From NCBI RefSeq assembly GCF_900109365.1, contig NZ_FNZR01000001.1, positions 868,001 through 932,000 on the forward strand: DNA of 64,000 bases. Reading direction: 5' to 3'. Positions 9,279-17,675 of the stretch are shown here, piece by piece. Made by a program: the position numbers and the translations under genes. Origin of the DNA: Parapedobacter koreensis (lineage in GTDB: Bacteria > Bacteroidota > Bacteroidia > Sphingobacteriales > Sphingobacteriaceae). The stretch's first letter is position 1, and each line of letters starts with the position of its first letter. The notes under the pieces are model-generated. The model was given only the letters and a program-made list of their open reading frames with translations, made no database searches and was not told the origin of the DNA.

Positions 9279-10169
9279 TTATTTCAGTTCCTCAGCCAAC
9301 ATGACTTTTTCCTCCATAACGTTTTGTTGCCATTGTTCAGGAGAAATACGATACCGTTTACTATTGGGAACCGGTTCCCAAGGATTGCCAAACGCAAAAT
9401 GAAAATCGTATGACCCGCCTACAATGCCGAGTTCAGGTATATAAATGAATCGATCTATACCCCGATGTATATTTGGGCCGTCAACCACGTTCCAATCGTC
9501 AAACACCCAGAAAAAATACGCTTTTCGATTATTTACACACAATTCTTTGGATAAATACATGCCGATTAACATCCTGTCTTGGACAATTGCCATACTGTTT
9601 TGCTGTGAAGGGAAGGTAGCATCAGGAAATAATCTCAAGTACTCCTCCTGCATCTTTACTACGTCAATAGGGGGTCTATTGATGTTGATGGTCCCCGGAG
9701 GCGTATTGATGGCGTGGTGATATTCCCGAATATTGAACTGCTCAAACAAACAAAGCTTGCTTGCCAGGTACCTGCCATTATCTACCCGCACAATCCGTAA
9801 GGAAAATGATTTCTCCAATCGAACCCCTCTTCGGATTTTTCTTACATAGTTCTCGTTAAAATCGGCATATTGGATCATTGCCCCTTCTATCTCGCTTTTA
9901 TCCACTTCTTCCCAATTTTGTGTGTTATCAAAACCCGGTAAAACCGAAAATAAGATTAAACTTTGTTCATCGATATATACATTGAATAGTTCAATGCGAT
10001 CGTCCGTTCCGTATAATTCCGCAGTACTTAACGTATATTGCTTGATTGTGTACGCGCTATCCAGCATATCCAACAGGATATATTTTCTTTTTTGAGCATG
10101 ACCAAAACTGAAAGCCATCAATGCTAAAAACAAAAATACCGTGCACAATCTGTTTGTTCGAGATGCCAT
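9279..10169 (-). CDS. Secreted protein of unknown function
   Basis: About 296 residues from the ATG at 10169, chosen because it puts a signal peptide at the very N-terminus (MASRTNRLCTVFLFLALMAF, then a cut near GHAQ). An upstream in-frame ATG at 10220 would add 17 residues before the signal peptide. The mature protein is rich in aromatic and charged residues and has no repeat or catalytic motif I recognise. It is a single gene between terminators, so its neighbours do not suggest a function. Confidence 0.6.
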   Translation of the reverse strand: MASRTNRLCTVFLFLALMAFSFGHAQKRKYILLDMLDSAYTIKQYTLSTAELYGTDDRIELFNVYIDEQSLILFSVLPGFDNTQNWEEVDKSEIEGAMIQYADFNENYVRKIRRGVRLEKSFSLRIVRVDNGRYLASKLCLFEQFNIREYHHAINTPPGTININRPPIDVVKMQEEYLRLFPDATFPSQQNSMAIVQDRMLIGMYLSKELCVNNRKAYFFWVFDDWNVVDGPNIHRGIDRFIYIPELGIVGGSYDFHFAFGNPWEPVPNSKRYRISPEQWQQNVMEEKVMLAEELK

Positions 10170-10311
10170 ATCATTAAGGACTTTTTTTGCCTTTAGCACT
10201 GGATGTTGAATTTCTTTCATAGTTGTTTATATCTATCTCTGAAGAGGTTAAGCTCGGTATTGCAGTTTCTCAAACAGGGAATGTCGTTTGTTCTTTTTCT
10301 CTTTTGCATAA

Positions 10312-10347
10312 TAAACCCCAAAAGTTTTGTCTAACTTTTGGGGTTTA
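10312..10347 (-). terminator. Terminator-like hairpin after nagB
   Basis: A 15-bp perfect inverted repeat (10312-10326 with 10333-10347, core AACCCCAAAAGTT) with a 6-base loop, 51 bases beyond the nagB stop. The minus-strand T-tract is poor, so it may work as a weak terminator or as an RNA 3'-end stabiliser. Confidence 0.55.
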
Positions 10348-10397
10348 CTTCAGGACATTCCCGGACGGCCTTTTTATTAGGCCTTCGCGATAGCCTT

Positions 10398-12326
10398 TTA
10401 TTCATCTTCAAACTTCCACCGCACAAATGCTTCAATGGCTTCATACTCTGCCATGCCCAAACCGTCGTATAACTTAGCTGTTTCACGTGTACGTTCCTCA
10501 GCGCGTACCCAAAACTCACGGGCATCATCCCCAGGGAATACCGGTACATCTTTTTGAGACTGGTGTTTGAAAATCGCATGGCGTTTGCGCAATACCTCCT
10601 GCGGCGAAAGCGGCACAGCCATTTCAATCTCATGGATCTCGAATTCATGCCAAGCGCCACGGTAAAGCCATACCCAGCAATCTTTTGTCCACGCTTCTGT
10701 CTTGCGCAAACGTACCATCGCCGCATGGATGATATCAAAACATACTTTATGGGTGCCATGTGGATCTGCGAAATCTCCGGCAGCAAAAATCTGGTGAGGT
10801 TTAACACGTTGCAACAGCTCCATGGTTTGTAGGATATCATCCTCATAATCCAATTTCTTGCTGTACTTGCCACGGTCATAGAAAGGCAGGTTTTGGAAGT
10901 GGATGTTTTCATCCGGAAGACCTGCAAATCGGGCTCCAGCAATGGCCTCCCCTTTGCGGACAAGCCCTTTCACGGTAAGCAATTCCGGCGTGTCTATTTG
11001 GTTGGGTTTTTTGCTTCCGATGAATTGCCGTGCATCTTTGTAGAGTGCCTCCAGTTTTTGGGTATCAATACCTTGTGATTTGGCAAAGTCGGTCGCGAAC
11101 TCAATAAACCGCAATGCATCGTCATCCCAAACCGCCGTATTGCCGGATGTTTGATAAGCCACATGCACATCGTGGCCTTGATCAGCCAACCGGATAAATG
11201 TACCGCCCATGGAGATCACATCGTCATCTGGATGTGGTGAAAAGATAATGGAACGCTTCTTAGCAGGCTCACGGCGTTCAGGGCGCTGGCTGTCATCCGC
11301 ATTTGGCTTTCCTCCGGGCCATCCGGTAATGGTATGTTGCAGTTGATTGAAAATATCAATGTTGATGTTATACACGGGCCCCTTTTCCGTTGCCAGCTGG
11401 GCCATACCGTTCGTGTTATAATCATCTTCGGTAAGCTTAAGTACAGGCTTTTTAAGTGTCTGCGAAAGCCACACTACCGCTTTTTTGATGGTCCTGTTAT
11501 CCCATTCGCAATCTTTGACCAACCAAGGAGTATCAAAGCGGGTCAGCTGCGATGCTGCATCACGGTCAAGTACAAATTCTACGCTGTCCGATAGCTGGAG
11601 ATAAGTAGCGGGTACGTCCGAGGAAATTTCGCCTTCAATTGCTTTTTTTACAATTTCAGCTTTTTTCTCATTCCAGGCCATTAAAATGATTTCCCGTGCC
11701 TTGAAAATGGTGCCAATGCCCATGGTGATGGCTTTTGTAGGCACATTTTCCTTACCACCGAAATCACGTGAAGCGTCACGGCGCGTCAGATCATCCAGCG
11801 TGACCAATCGTGTACCGGAATTGGGCGCAGAACCAGGTTCATTGAACCCGATGTGACCCGTACGACCAATACCCAGCACTTGCAGATCAAGCCCTCCCAA
11901 TGCGGTAATTTTTTGCTCGTAAGCCAGGCAGTAATCATGGATATCCTCCATAGCCAATGTACCATCGGGGATATGTACATTCGCCCGGTCAATGTCGACA
12001 TGATCAAAGAGATTCCTGTTCATGAAGGTGACATAACTCTGCTCTGAATCGGGCAGCATTGGATAGTACTCATCCAGGTTGAAGGTAATCACGTTTTTGA
12101 AACTGAGCCCTTCTTCCCGGTGCAGACGTACCAACTCTGCATACACTTTTACAGGGGTTGCACCTGTAGCGAGACCAAGAATGGCCTGCTCACCTTTTTC
12201 TTGTTTGCCGCGGATAAGATCGGCAATACGCTTAGCCACGGCTAATGAGGCCGTGGTAGGGTTGGAGTAAACACTTACGGGTACTTTCTCGAAGCGTGTT
12301 TCTTCCAGTAAATTTAATCTTGCCAT
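10398..12326 (-). CDS. nagB: Glucosamine-6-phosphate deaminase fused to a PIG-L/LmbE deacetylase domain
   Basis: 642 residues. Residues about 1-290 are a NagB domain (LGLATGATPVKVYAEL; FNLDEYYP; GIGRTGHIGFNEPGS; motif with TKAITMGIGTI) that converts glucosamine-6-phosphate to fructose-6-phosphate and ammonia. Residues about 385-620 are a PIG-L/LmbE deacetylase domain with the metal motif SPHPDDDVISMGG. This two-domain form is common in Bacteroidota and could deacetylate and deaminate amino sugars on one chain (inference). The start at 12326 (MARLNLLEET) fits the family; the frame extends 24 codons further upstream without support. It is divergent from a GH109-like gene with shared operator-like palindromes. 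Confidence 0.93.
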   Translation of the reverse strand: MARLNLLEETRFEKVPVSVYSNPTTASLAVAKRIADLIRGKQEKGEQAILGLATGATPVKVYAELVRLHREEGLSFKNVITFNLDEYYPMLPDSEQSYVTFMNRNLFDHVDIDRANVHIPDGTLAMEDIHDYCLAYEQKITALGGLDLQVLGIGRTGHIGFNEPGSAPNSGTRLVTLDDLTRRDASRDFGGKENVPTKAITMGIGTIFKAREIILMAWNEKKAEIVKKAIEGEISSDVPATYLQLSDSVEFVLDRDAASQLTRFDTPWLVKDCEWDNRTIKKAVVWLSQTLKKPVLKLTEDDYNTNGMAQLATEKGPVYNINIDIFNQLQHTITGWPGGKPNADDSQRPERREPAKKRSIIFSPHPDDDVISMGGTFIRLADQGHDVHVAYQTSGNTAVWDDDALRFIEFATDFAKSQGIDTQKLEALYKDARQFIGSKKPNQIDTPELLTVKGLVRKGEAIAGARFAGLPDENIHFQNLPFYDRGKYSKKLDYEDDILQTMELLQRVKPHQIFAAGDFADPHGTHKVCFDIIHAAMVRLRKTEAWTKDCWVWLYRGAWHEFEIHEIEMAVPLSPQEVLRKRHAIFKHQSQKDVPVFPGDDAREFWVRAEERTRETAKLYDGLGMAEYEAIEAFVRWKFEDE

Positions 12327-12428
12327 TTGAGGAATTACGTATAAGGTGAGACGCAAAACTAACGATAAATGTCTATACGTTGCGTGGAATTTTTGCAAAT
12401 AGTTGTTTTTTTAAACGAACAGCACAAT

Positions 12429-12544
12429 GCAATCGTTTGCGTCCAGGGGCAAGGAATCGGTAAAGAAAAGGTAAGCAAACGGTAGCCGACAGGTAAGGCG
12501 TAACGACGACCTATTTGATGGATAATATTTTAAACAAACGGTTG
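12429..12544. promoter_or_regulatory. Three LacI-type operator-like palindromes between nagB and the GH109-like gene
   Basis: GCAATCGTTTGC at 12429-12440 and CAAACGGTTG at 12535-12544 fit the LacI-family core CAAnCGnTTG. GCAAACGGTAGC at 12475-12486 is one base off. All three lie in the 295-bp divergent promoter region, so a LacI-family regulator probably controls one or both genes. No LacI gene is in the window. Confidence 0.5.
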
Positions 12545-12621
12545 CGTTGACCGAACGCTTTGATAACTCGGCTAACCGTCCTATACTTGCTCTTAAAATT
12601 GTTACTATCCCAATTTTCGTT

Positions 12622-14040
12622 ATGAAATACAACCGTAGAAGTTTCCTCAAAAACGCGACCCTGCTTTCTGGAGCCGTAGCAACTTTGCCGGCCGTGACGG
12701 GCGGAGTAAACGCCAATGATTTGCAGGCATCAGCTTATCAACCGATGCAGCCCCAGCGCTTCAACATGAGCGGATACGCAGCGCCAACGATCGACAAGGT
12801 ACGTATTGGCTTCATCGGTTTGGGGATGCGCGGCCCCGGAGCGGTGGAACGGATGTCGCATATTGATGGCGTAGAAATCAAAGCGCTCTGTGACAAGGAT
12901 CCGGATAGGGCAACAAAAGCCCAAGGTATTTTGGAAAAGGCTGGACTCCCTAAAGCTAAGGAATACAGCGGGGAAGAGGGCTGGAAAGACATGGTAGCCA
13001 ACGAAGAACTTGATCTCGTGTACATCTGTACGCCTTGGCACCTGCATACTCCAATGGCCGTTTATGCGATGCAGCATGGCAAACATGCAGCAAGCGAGGT
13101 TCCCATAGCCGTCACAATTGATGAATGTTGGGAGCTCGTGGAAACATCCGAGAAAACCAAAAAACATTGCATGATGCTGGAGAACTGCTGCTATGATTTC
13201 TTCGAGATGCTCACGCTCAACATGGCCCGCAATGGGCTATTCGGCGAAATTATCCATGCAGAAGGCGCATACATCCACAATTTGCTGGATCTGAATTTTG
13301 ATAAAAACGGGTATGCCGATATGTGGCGGTTGCGCATGAATGCTACACACAATGGCAATCTTTATCCTACACATGGCCTTGGCCCCATTGCCCAATGCCT
13401 CGATATCAACAGAGGCGATAAGATGGATTACCTGGTCTCACTATCGACCAATGACTTCATAATGGCGCATACTGCCGAAGAAAAAGCCAAGGAAGACGCT
13501 TTTTTCCAGCCTTTTGCAGACAAGAAATACCGGGGAAACATGAACACCACGGTGATTAGAACCGCCAAGGGAAAGTCTATCATGGTGCAGCACGACGTCA
13601 CTTCTCCGCGCCCCTATTCGCGGATACACCTCGTCAGCGGTACGAAAGGTGTCGCATCCAAATGGCCCTCACCGGAGCGTATTGCCTTTGGCCATGACTG
13701 GCTTAAAGAAGAAGAATTACAAAGTCTGTATAACCAATATACGCCCCCCCTCATCAAACATGTGGGCGAGGTAGCCAAGCAAGTCGGTGGCCATGGAGGG
13801 ATGGACTTCGTCATGGATTGGCGGCTTATCGACTGTTTGCGCAATGGCTTGCCACTGGATCAGGATGTGTATGACGGTGCCTTGTGGAGCAGCATCTTCC
13901 CCCTAAGTGAACAATCAGTAGCCAATCGATCGCGTTCATTAGATATCCCCGACTTCACCCGAGGTGCATGGAAGACCAACAAACCTGTAAATCTGACATT
14001 GGAAGGCGGTGCCACTACAGGAGTAAGGCAAGTCAAATAG
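12622..14040 (+). CDS. Gfo/Idh/MocA-fold protein, GH109-like (alpha-N-acetylgalactosaminidase type)
   Basis: 472 residues. The N-terminus NRRSFLKNATLLSG is a twin-arginine export signal, followed by a Rossmann NAD-binding motif (RIGFIGLGMRGPGAV). The region with GNLYPTHGLGPIAQ is characteristic of GH109 enzymes, which remove alpha-N-acetylgalactosamine by an NAD-dependent mechanism. The ATG at 12622 is chosen because the Tat motif follows directly; a TTG at 12547 would only add 25 unsupported residues. It is divergent from nagB, so exported hexosamine release plus cytoplasmic catabolism is a coherent pair. A different substrate is possible, since many GH109-like proteins are uncharacterised. 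Confidence 0.8.
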   Translation: MKYNRRSFLKNATLLSGAVATLPAVTGGVNANDLQASAYQPMQPQRFNMSGYAAPTIDKVRIGFIGLGMRGPGAVERMSHIDGVEIKALCDKDPDRATKAQGILEKAGLPKAKEYSGEEGWKDMVANEELDLVYICTPWHLHTPMAVYAMQHGKHAASEVPIAVTIDECWELVETSEKTKKHCMMLENCCYDFFEMLTLNMARNGLFGEIIHAEGAYIHNLLDLNFDKNGYADMWRLRMNATHNGNLYPTHGLGPIAQCLDINRGDKMDYLVSLSTNDFIMAHTAEEKAKEDAFFQPFADKKYRGNMNTTVIRTAKGKSIMVQHDVTSPRPYSRIHLVSGTKGVASKWPSPERIAFGHDWLKEEELQSLYNQYTPPLIKHVGEVAKQVGGHGGMDFVMDWRLIDCLRNGLPLDQDVYDGALWSSIFPLSEQSVANRSRSLDIPDFTRGAWKTNKPVNLTLEGGATTGVRQVK

Positions 14041-14043
14041 GCC

Positions 14044-15198
14044 TCATAACTCTGAAACGCGGGCGAGGCGTTCAGCAGCTTGTTCTAGCGTTTCGGATTG
14101 TTTCGCAAAACAGATCCGAACGAGCTGTTGATTGATTTCCTTGTGATAAAACGAGGAAATGGGTATCGTAGCCACCCGATGCTGAGTGGTCAGCTCTTGG
14201 CAGAAAACGTGTTCAGGCAGGTCGCTAATAGCTGAATAATCAGCCAGCAGGAAATAGGTACCCTGACAGGACAACACCCGGAAGCGGGTGGCGGCAAGTG
14301 CGGCAAGCATGAGGTTCCGTTTCTGCTGGAAGAATGCGCCAAGTCCGAGGTATTCGTCCCGGTAGCCTAAAAAATCCGCCAAAGCATATTGGACGGGTGT
14401 ATTTACACTAAATACATTAAATTGATGCACCTTACGAAACTCCGCCATAAGGGCAGCAGGCGCAAGGCAATACCCAACCTTCCATCCGGTAGTATGGTAT
14501 AGCTTACCAAAAGAGGCCACGATAAACGTATGTTCGCGGAGTTCGGCATGGTGTGCAGCGCTACGATGCGTTGCACCATCGTATACAATGTGTTCATACA
14601 CCTCATCACTCAAGACATAACAATGCTGATCGCGAATGATGCGCGCGAGCTGTTCATAATCTGCGTCGGTCAGCACACGGGCTGTAGGGTTATTGGGCGA
14701 ATTGATAATGATCAACCGCGTCTTAGGCGTCATCAACCCTTCCACGGCTCTCCAATCGATCGCAAAATCCGGCGCTCGCAAGGTAACAGGTTTGGGAATG
14801 CCCCCAAATACCCTGACACTGGGCGCATAAGCATCGTAAGCGGGTTCGAATAAAATCACTTCGTCGCCGGGGTGGATTACCGTGGCGATGGCGGTGAAAA
14901 GTGCCTGAGTCGCTCCCGCTGTTATGGTAATCTCAGTTTCGGGATGGTAATATATGCCAGCTACCGCTTCCACCTTGGCGCTTATTTGCTCGCGAAGTGC
15001 AATAACGCCTGCCATTGGCGCATACTGGTTGTGGCCGGCTTGCATCGCGCGCTCCACCATTGAAATGAGCCGGGGTGAACAATCAAAGTCTGGGAAACCC
15101 TGGGAAAGATTTATCGCATGGTGCTGAATAGCCAATTGCGACATCTGGGTAAAAATAGAAATAGCAGTATTGGGCAGTTTTGATCTAAAGGCACTCAT
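14044..15198 (-). CDS. Class I/II aminotransferase, methionine aminotransferase type
   Basis: 384 residues, a PLP enzyme of the YbdL/methionine (kynurenine-type) aminotransferase group. It has NLSQGFPDFD near the N-terminus, SPNNPT at 167-172, the DEVYEH motif at 198-203 and the PLP-lysine motif SFGKLYHTTGWK (Lys232). The family interconverts methionine, or glutamine and aromatic amino acids, with 2-oxo acids, including 4-methylthio-2-oxobutyrate. Position beside a SAM riboswitch supports a sulfur amino acid role (inference). It is convergent with the GH109-like gene, with three bases between the stops, and lies 59 bases after the XRE regulator on the same strand. Confidence 0.85.
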   Translation of the reverse strand: MSAFRSKLPNTAISIFTQMSQLAIQHHAINLSQGFPDFDCSPRLISMVERAMQAGHNQYAPMAGVIALREQISAKVEAVAGIYYHPETEITITAGATQALFTAIATVIHPGDEVILFEPAYDAYAPSVRVFGGIPKPVTLRAPDFAIDWRAVEGLMTPKTRLIIINSPNNPTARVLTDADYEQLARIIRDQHCYVLSDEVYEHIVYDGATHRSAAHHAELREHTFIVASFGKLYHTTGWKVGYCLAPAALMAEFRKVHQFNVFSVNTPVQYALADFLGYRDEYLGLGAFFQQKRNLMLAALAATRFRVLSCQGTYFLLADYSAISDLPEHVFCQELTTQHRVATIPISSFYHKEINQQLVRICFAKQSETLEQAAERLARVSEL

Positions 15199-15257
15199 TT
15201 GTCAATGATAAGCAGCATATCATGCAAGATTAAGCATTTTATTGGAAACCTCTTCAT

Positions 15258-15611
15258 TTAAAACACCCTGCTTTCGCGGAGTATTTCCCGATAAAAACGA
15301 ATGCTATCTTCCAACTGTGCAATATAAGCCTCCTTATCATGGATAATTTTATGATATAATGCCTTTTCCTCACTGATAAATCTAACAACATCTTCGCTTG
15401 CAGTTTCCTCGTTACCCATTAGCCTGGGCAGCCCGACATCCAATACATCCGCAATCTGTCCAAGACGATCAATGTCTATACGGGTAATGCCTCCCTCGAT
15501 ATTCTGGTAGGTTTTCAATGCAATATGTAATGCTTCTGCCATCGCTGCCTGCGAAAGGCCCCTGGCCTTCCTTAATCGCTTAATATTATCCAAAATGTCG
15601 GGTTGTGCCAT
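15258..15611 (-). CDS. XRE-family helix-turn-helix regulator
   Basis: 117 residues from the ATG at 15611 (123 if the ATG at 15629 is used). Residues about 5-65 form a Cro/CI-type HTH (NIKRLRKARGLSQAAMAEAL, then TYQNIEGG). The C-terminal 45 residues are a charged helix likely to dimerise. The 15629 ATG sits inside the arm of an 11-bp inverted repeat, so the downstream start may be favoured. The target is unknown; candidates are its own promoter and the neighbouring aminotransferase and riboswitch operon. Confidence 0.8.
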   Translation of the reverse strand: MAQPDILDNIKRLRKARGLSQAAMAEALHIALKTYQNIEGGITRIDIDRLGQIADVLDVGLPRLMGNEETASEDVVRFISEEKALYHKIIHDKEAYIAQLEDSIRFYREILRESRVF

Positions 15612-15625
15612 AGCTGAATAGTTAG

Positions 15626-15660
15626 GCATAAATCATACTTAATTGCCGCATGATTTATGC
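15626..15660. repeat. 11-bp perfect inverted repeat over the XRE start codon
   Basis: GCATAAATCAT (15626-15636) and ATGATTTATGC (15650-15660) are exact reverse complements separated by 13 bases. It covers the outer XRE start codon (15627-15629). It could be an autoregulatory operator, or an RNA hairpin in the XRE leader that blocks that start. Confidence 0.6.
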
Positions 15661-15700
15661 GTTTTTTACCTTGCATGAACCTATTATCTTTGTTGCAAGG

Positions 15701-15743
15701 CAAAGGTATTATTTTTTATCAAAAAAGACTACCTAATAAGTAG
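15701..15743 (-). promoter_or_regulatory. Probable XRE promoter with upstream palindrome
   Basis: On the minus strand TACCTTTG (15701-15708) matches the Bacteroidota -7 box TAnnTTTG. Twenty bases upstream lies the near-perfect palindrome CTACCTAATAAGTAG (15729-15743, one mismatched pair), centred near -41, a usual activator or repressor position. A related half-site, CTACCTA, occurs at 25818. Confidence 0.5.
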
Positions 15744-15896
15744 ATATTTTTTCTGCATTGAGCGGTACCGCAATAAGAAGTTTGTTTGTTGTTTAGTTAA
15801 GGCGGCGGGTGGCGGCATCCGCCGCTCTTACATTGCGAGGTATTTAGTCCGAAATTAATTTCACATAATCCCTATAAACATAATAGATTTTATTCT

Positions 15897-15904
15897 TACT
15901 TTTG
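15897..15904 (+). promoter_or_regulatory. -7 box for the SAM riboswitch transcript
   Basis: TACTTTTG matches TAnnTTTG and would start transcription near 15911, about 18 bases before the aptamer. No clear -33 element is seen. Confidence 0.5.
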
Positions 15905-15928
15905 CCCCACTTAGTTCTTTTATTTGTG

Positions 15929-16032
15929 CTTATCAAGAAAGACCGAGGGAAAGGCCCGATGACGTCTTAGCAACCTGAAGCTACATTAAGGTGCTACATC
16001 CTGCCTTGGGCGTTGCCAAAGGTAAAGATAAG
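15929..16032 (+). promoter_or_regulatory. SAM-I riboswitch (S-box aptamer)
   Basis: P1 is CTTATC (15929-15934) with GATAAG (16027-16032). Between them lie the S-box conserved blocks in order: GAGGGA, GGCCCGATGA (kink-turn), GCAACC, then GGTGCTACATCCTGCC and a P4 hairpin near CCTTGGGCGTTGCCAAAGG. The aptamer binds S-adenosylmethionine. No classic terminator follows. A short hairpin (16037-16043 with 16060-16066) sits directly after P1, and the next gene starts 153 bases on, so the switching mechanism is unclear. It is upstream of the M20 amidohydrolase and, on the same strand, the TlpA and SusCD genes. Confidence 0.95.
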
Positions 16033-16185
16033 TGAAATGCTTGCCACGCAACGCTGCTCCAAGCATCCAACTATCACGATTAACTTGAAAACACCGTTTA
16101 TTCATATCCAAGACTAAGGATAAGCCACATTGATGAACTAATTGACAATTAACATGGCGTCAATACGTATATAAAATAATTGAAT

Positions 16186-17628
16186 ATGAGCAAAAAACAG
16201 CTACTACTAATACCTATCGTCTTACTTCCCTTCATGCTATTTGGACAAAAAGCAACGAACATCCCGCTGGATTACCTTGACCGTTCATTCCAGACTTATG
16301 ACCAAATCCAAAAGGCTATCTGGGCCACTCCTGAATTGGGCTTTCTGGAAACCGAAAGCTCAGGAATCCTCCAAAAACACCTTGAAGAACAAGGATTCAA
16401 CGTGGAAGTCGGGTTGGCGGGCATGCCCACATCATTTATTGCTACTTATGGCAGCGGTAATCCTATCATTGGCATCTTGGCCGAGTTTGACGCATTACCA
16501 GGTATATCACAGGATACCGTACCTTACCGTAAGCCGGTAGAAGCAGGTGGAAACGGCCATGCTTGTGGGCACAACGTATTTGGCACTGGCTCGGTGGCCG
16601 GGGCTGTAGCCATCAAAGAATGGCTGGCAAGTACCGGCCAACAAGGCACCATCAAGATCTTTGGCACACCTGCCGAAGAAGGCGGCGGCGGCAAAGTATA
16701 CCTCGTACGAGATGGTTTCTTCAATGACGTGGATGTGGTATTGGATTGGCATCCGGCTACGAGAAATGCTGTGAATGTAACCACCGGCACCGCCATACAA
16801 ATGGTCGATTATACCTTCCACGGCAAGGCGGCGCATGCCGCAGCGAGCCCGGACAAAGGACGTTCGGCATTGGACGGTGTCGAAGCCCTTAACTACATGG
16901 TAAACCTACTCCGCGAACATGTACCGTCGGAATCACGCATTCATTATGTCATCACCAACGGAGGGGAAGCACCCAATGTGGTACCGGAAGTCGCCACAGT
17001 ATCTTATTACATCCGCCATCCCAAACGGGAAATTTTGCAAGACCTCGTCAATTGGATAAACGAGGCAGCAGATGGGGCCGCCAAAGGCACCCAAACCACG
17101 CTGAGCAGCGAAATCATCGCGGGTTTCTATGAAAAATTGCCCAACCGTAAATTAGCGGAAGTGGTACAGAAAAACCTTGAAACGGTGGGGGGTATTCATT
17201 ATGACGACCGTGAGCGGGTATTTGCCGAAGCCATTGCCAACGATCTGGGGCTCGACAATTCCGCATTGGAAGATGTAGCAAAAGTACAGCCTCTGGATGA
17301 AGAAAAACCATCACAAGGCGGCGGCTCTTCCGATGTAGGTGATGTAAGCTGGAACGTGCCTACCGTCTCATTCGGTACAGCCACCTTCGTGCCTGGAAGT
17401 GCTGGCCACAGCTGGCAGAATGTCGCCTCCGGTGGCACAACCATTGGCACCAAGTCCCTTATCAACACGGCTAAAGTTTTTGCGCTTACAGCCATCGATC
17501 TCTACACCAATCCAACATTGATCGATGAAGTAAAAAAAGAATTTGAATCCCGCAGGGGTTCCAACTTCCATTACGAATCATTGCTTGGCGACCGCGCTCC
17601 TGCGCTGGACTATCGCGTGAAAAAATAA
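16186..17628 (+). CDS. M20 family amidohydrolase (AbgB-like), secreted or periplasmic
   Basis: 480 residues from ATG 16186 (a TTG two codons upstream is less likely). A signal peptide (LLLIPIVLLPFMLFGQK) is followed by an M20D peptidase/amidohydrolase: GILAEFDALPGIS, NGHACGHNVFGTGS (metal ligands), GTPAEEGGGGK (catalytic Glu), a lid domain from about residue 205, and the C-terminal GTATFVPGSAGHSWQ. The family cleaves N-acyl or aminobenzoyl amino acids. Because a SAM riboswitch precedes it, release of a sulfur amino acid from an N-acyl conjugate is the natural guess (inference). The TlpA-like gene follows after 47 bases. Confidence 0.88.
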   Translation: MSKKQLLLIPIVLLPFMLFGQKATNIPLDYLDRSFQTYDQIQKAIWATPELGFLETESSGILQKHLEEQGFNVEVGLAGMPTSFIATYGSGNPIIGILAEFDALPGISQDTVPYRKPVEAGGNGHACGHNVFGTGSVAGAVAIKEWLASTGQQGTIKIFGTPAEEGGGGKVYLVRDGFFNDVDVVLDWHPATRNAVNVTTGTAIQMVDYTFHGKAAHAAASPDKGRSALDGVEALNYMVNLLREHVPSESRIHYVITNGGEAPNVVPEVATVSYYIRHPKREILQDLVNWINEAADGAAKGTQTTLSSEIIAGFYEKLPNRKLAEVVQKNLETVGGIHYDDRERVFAEAIANDLGLDNSALEDVAKVQPLDEEKPSQGGGSSDVGDVSWNVPTVSFGTATFVPGSAGHSWQNVASGGTTIGTKSLINTAKVFALTAIDLYTNPTLIDEVKKEFESRRGSNFHYESLLGDRAPALDYRVKK

Positions 17629-17675
17629 ATGACAAAATAAACAATGTAATACTTATTCATCAGCATTCTCAAAAT

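Noticed and set aside
12547-12621. Upstream TTG extension of the GH109-like gene
   Set aside because: The Tat motif begins right after ATG 12622, and the extension overlaps an operator-like palindrome region with no support as coding.
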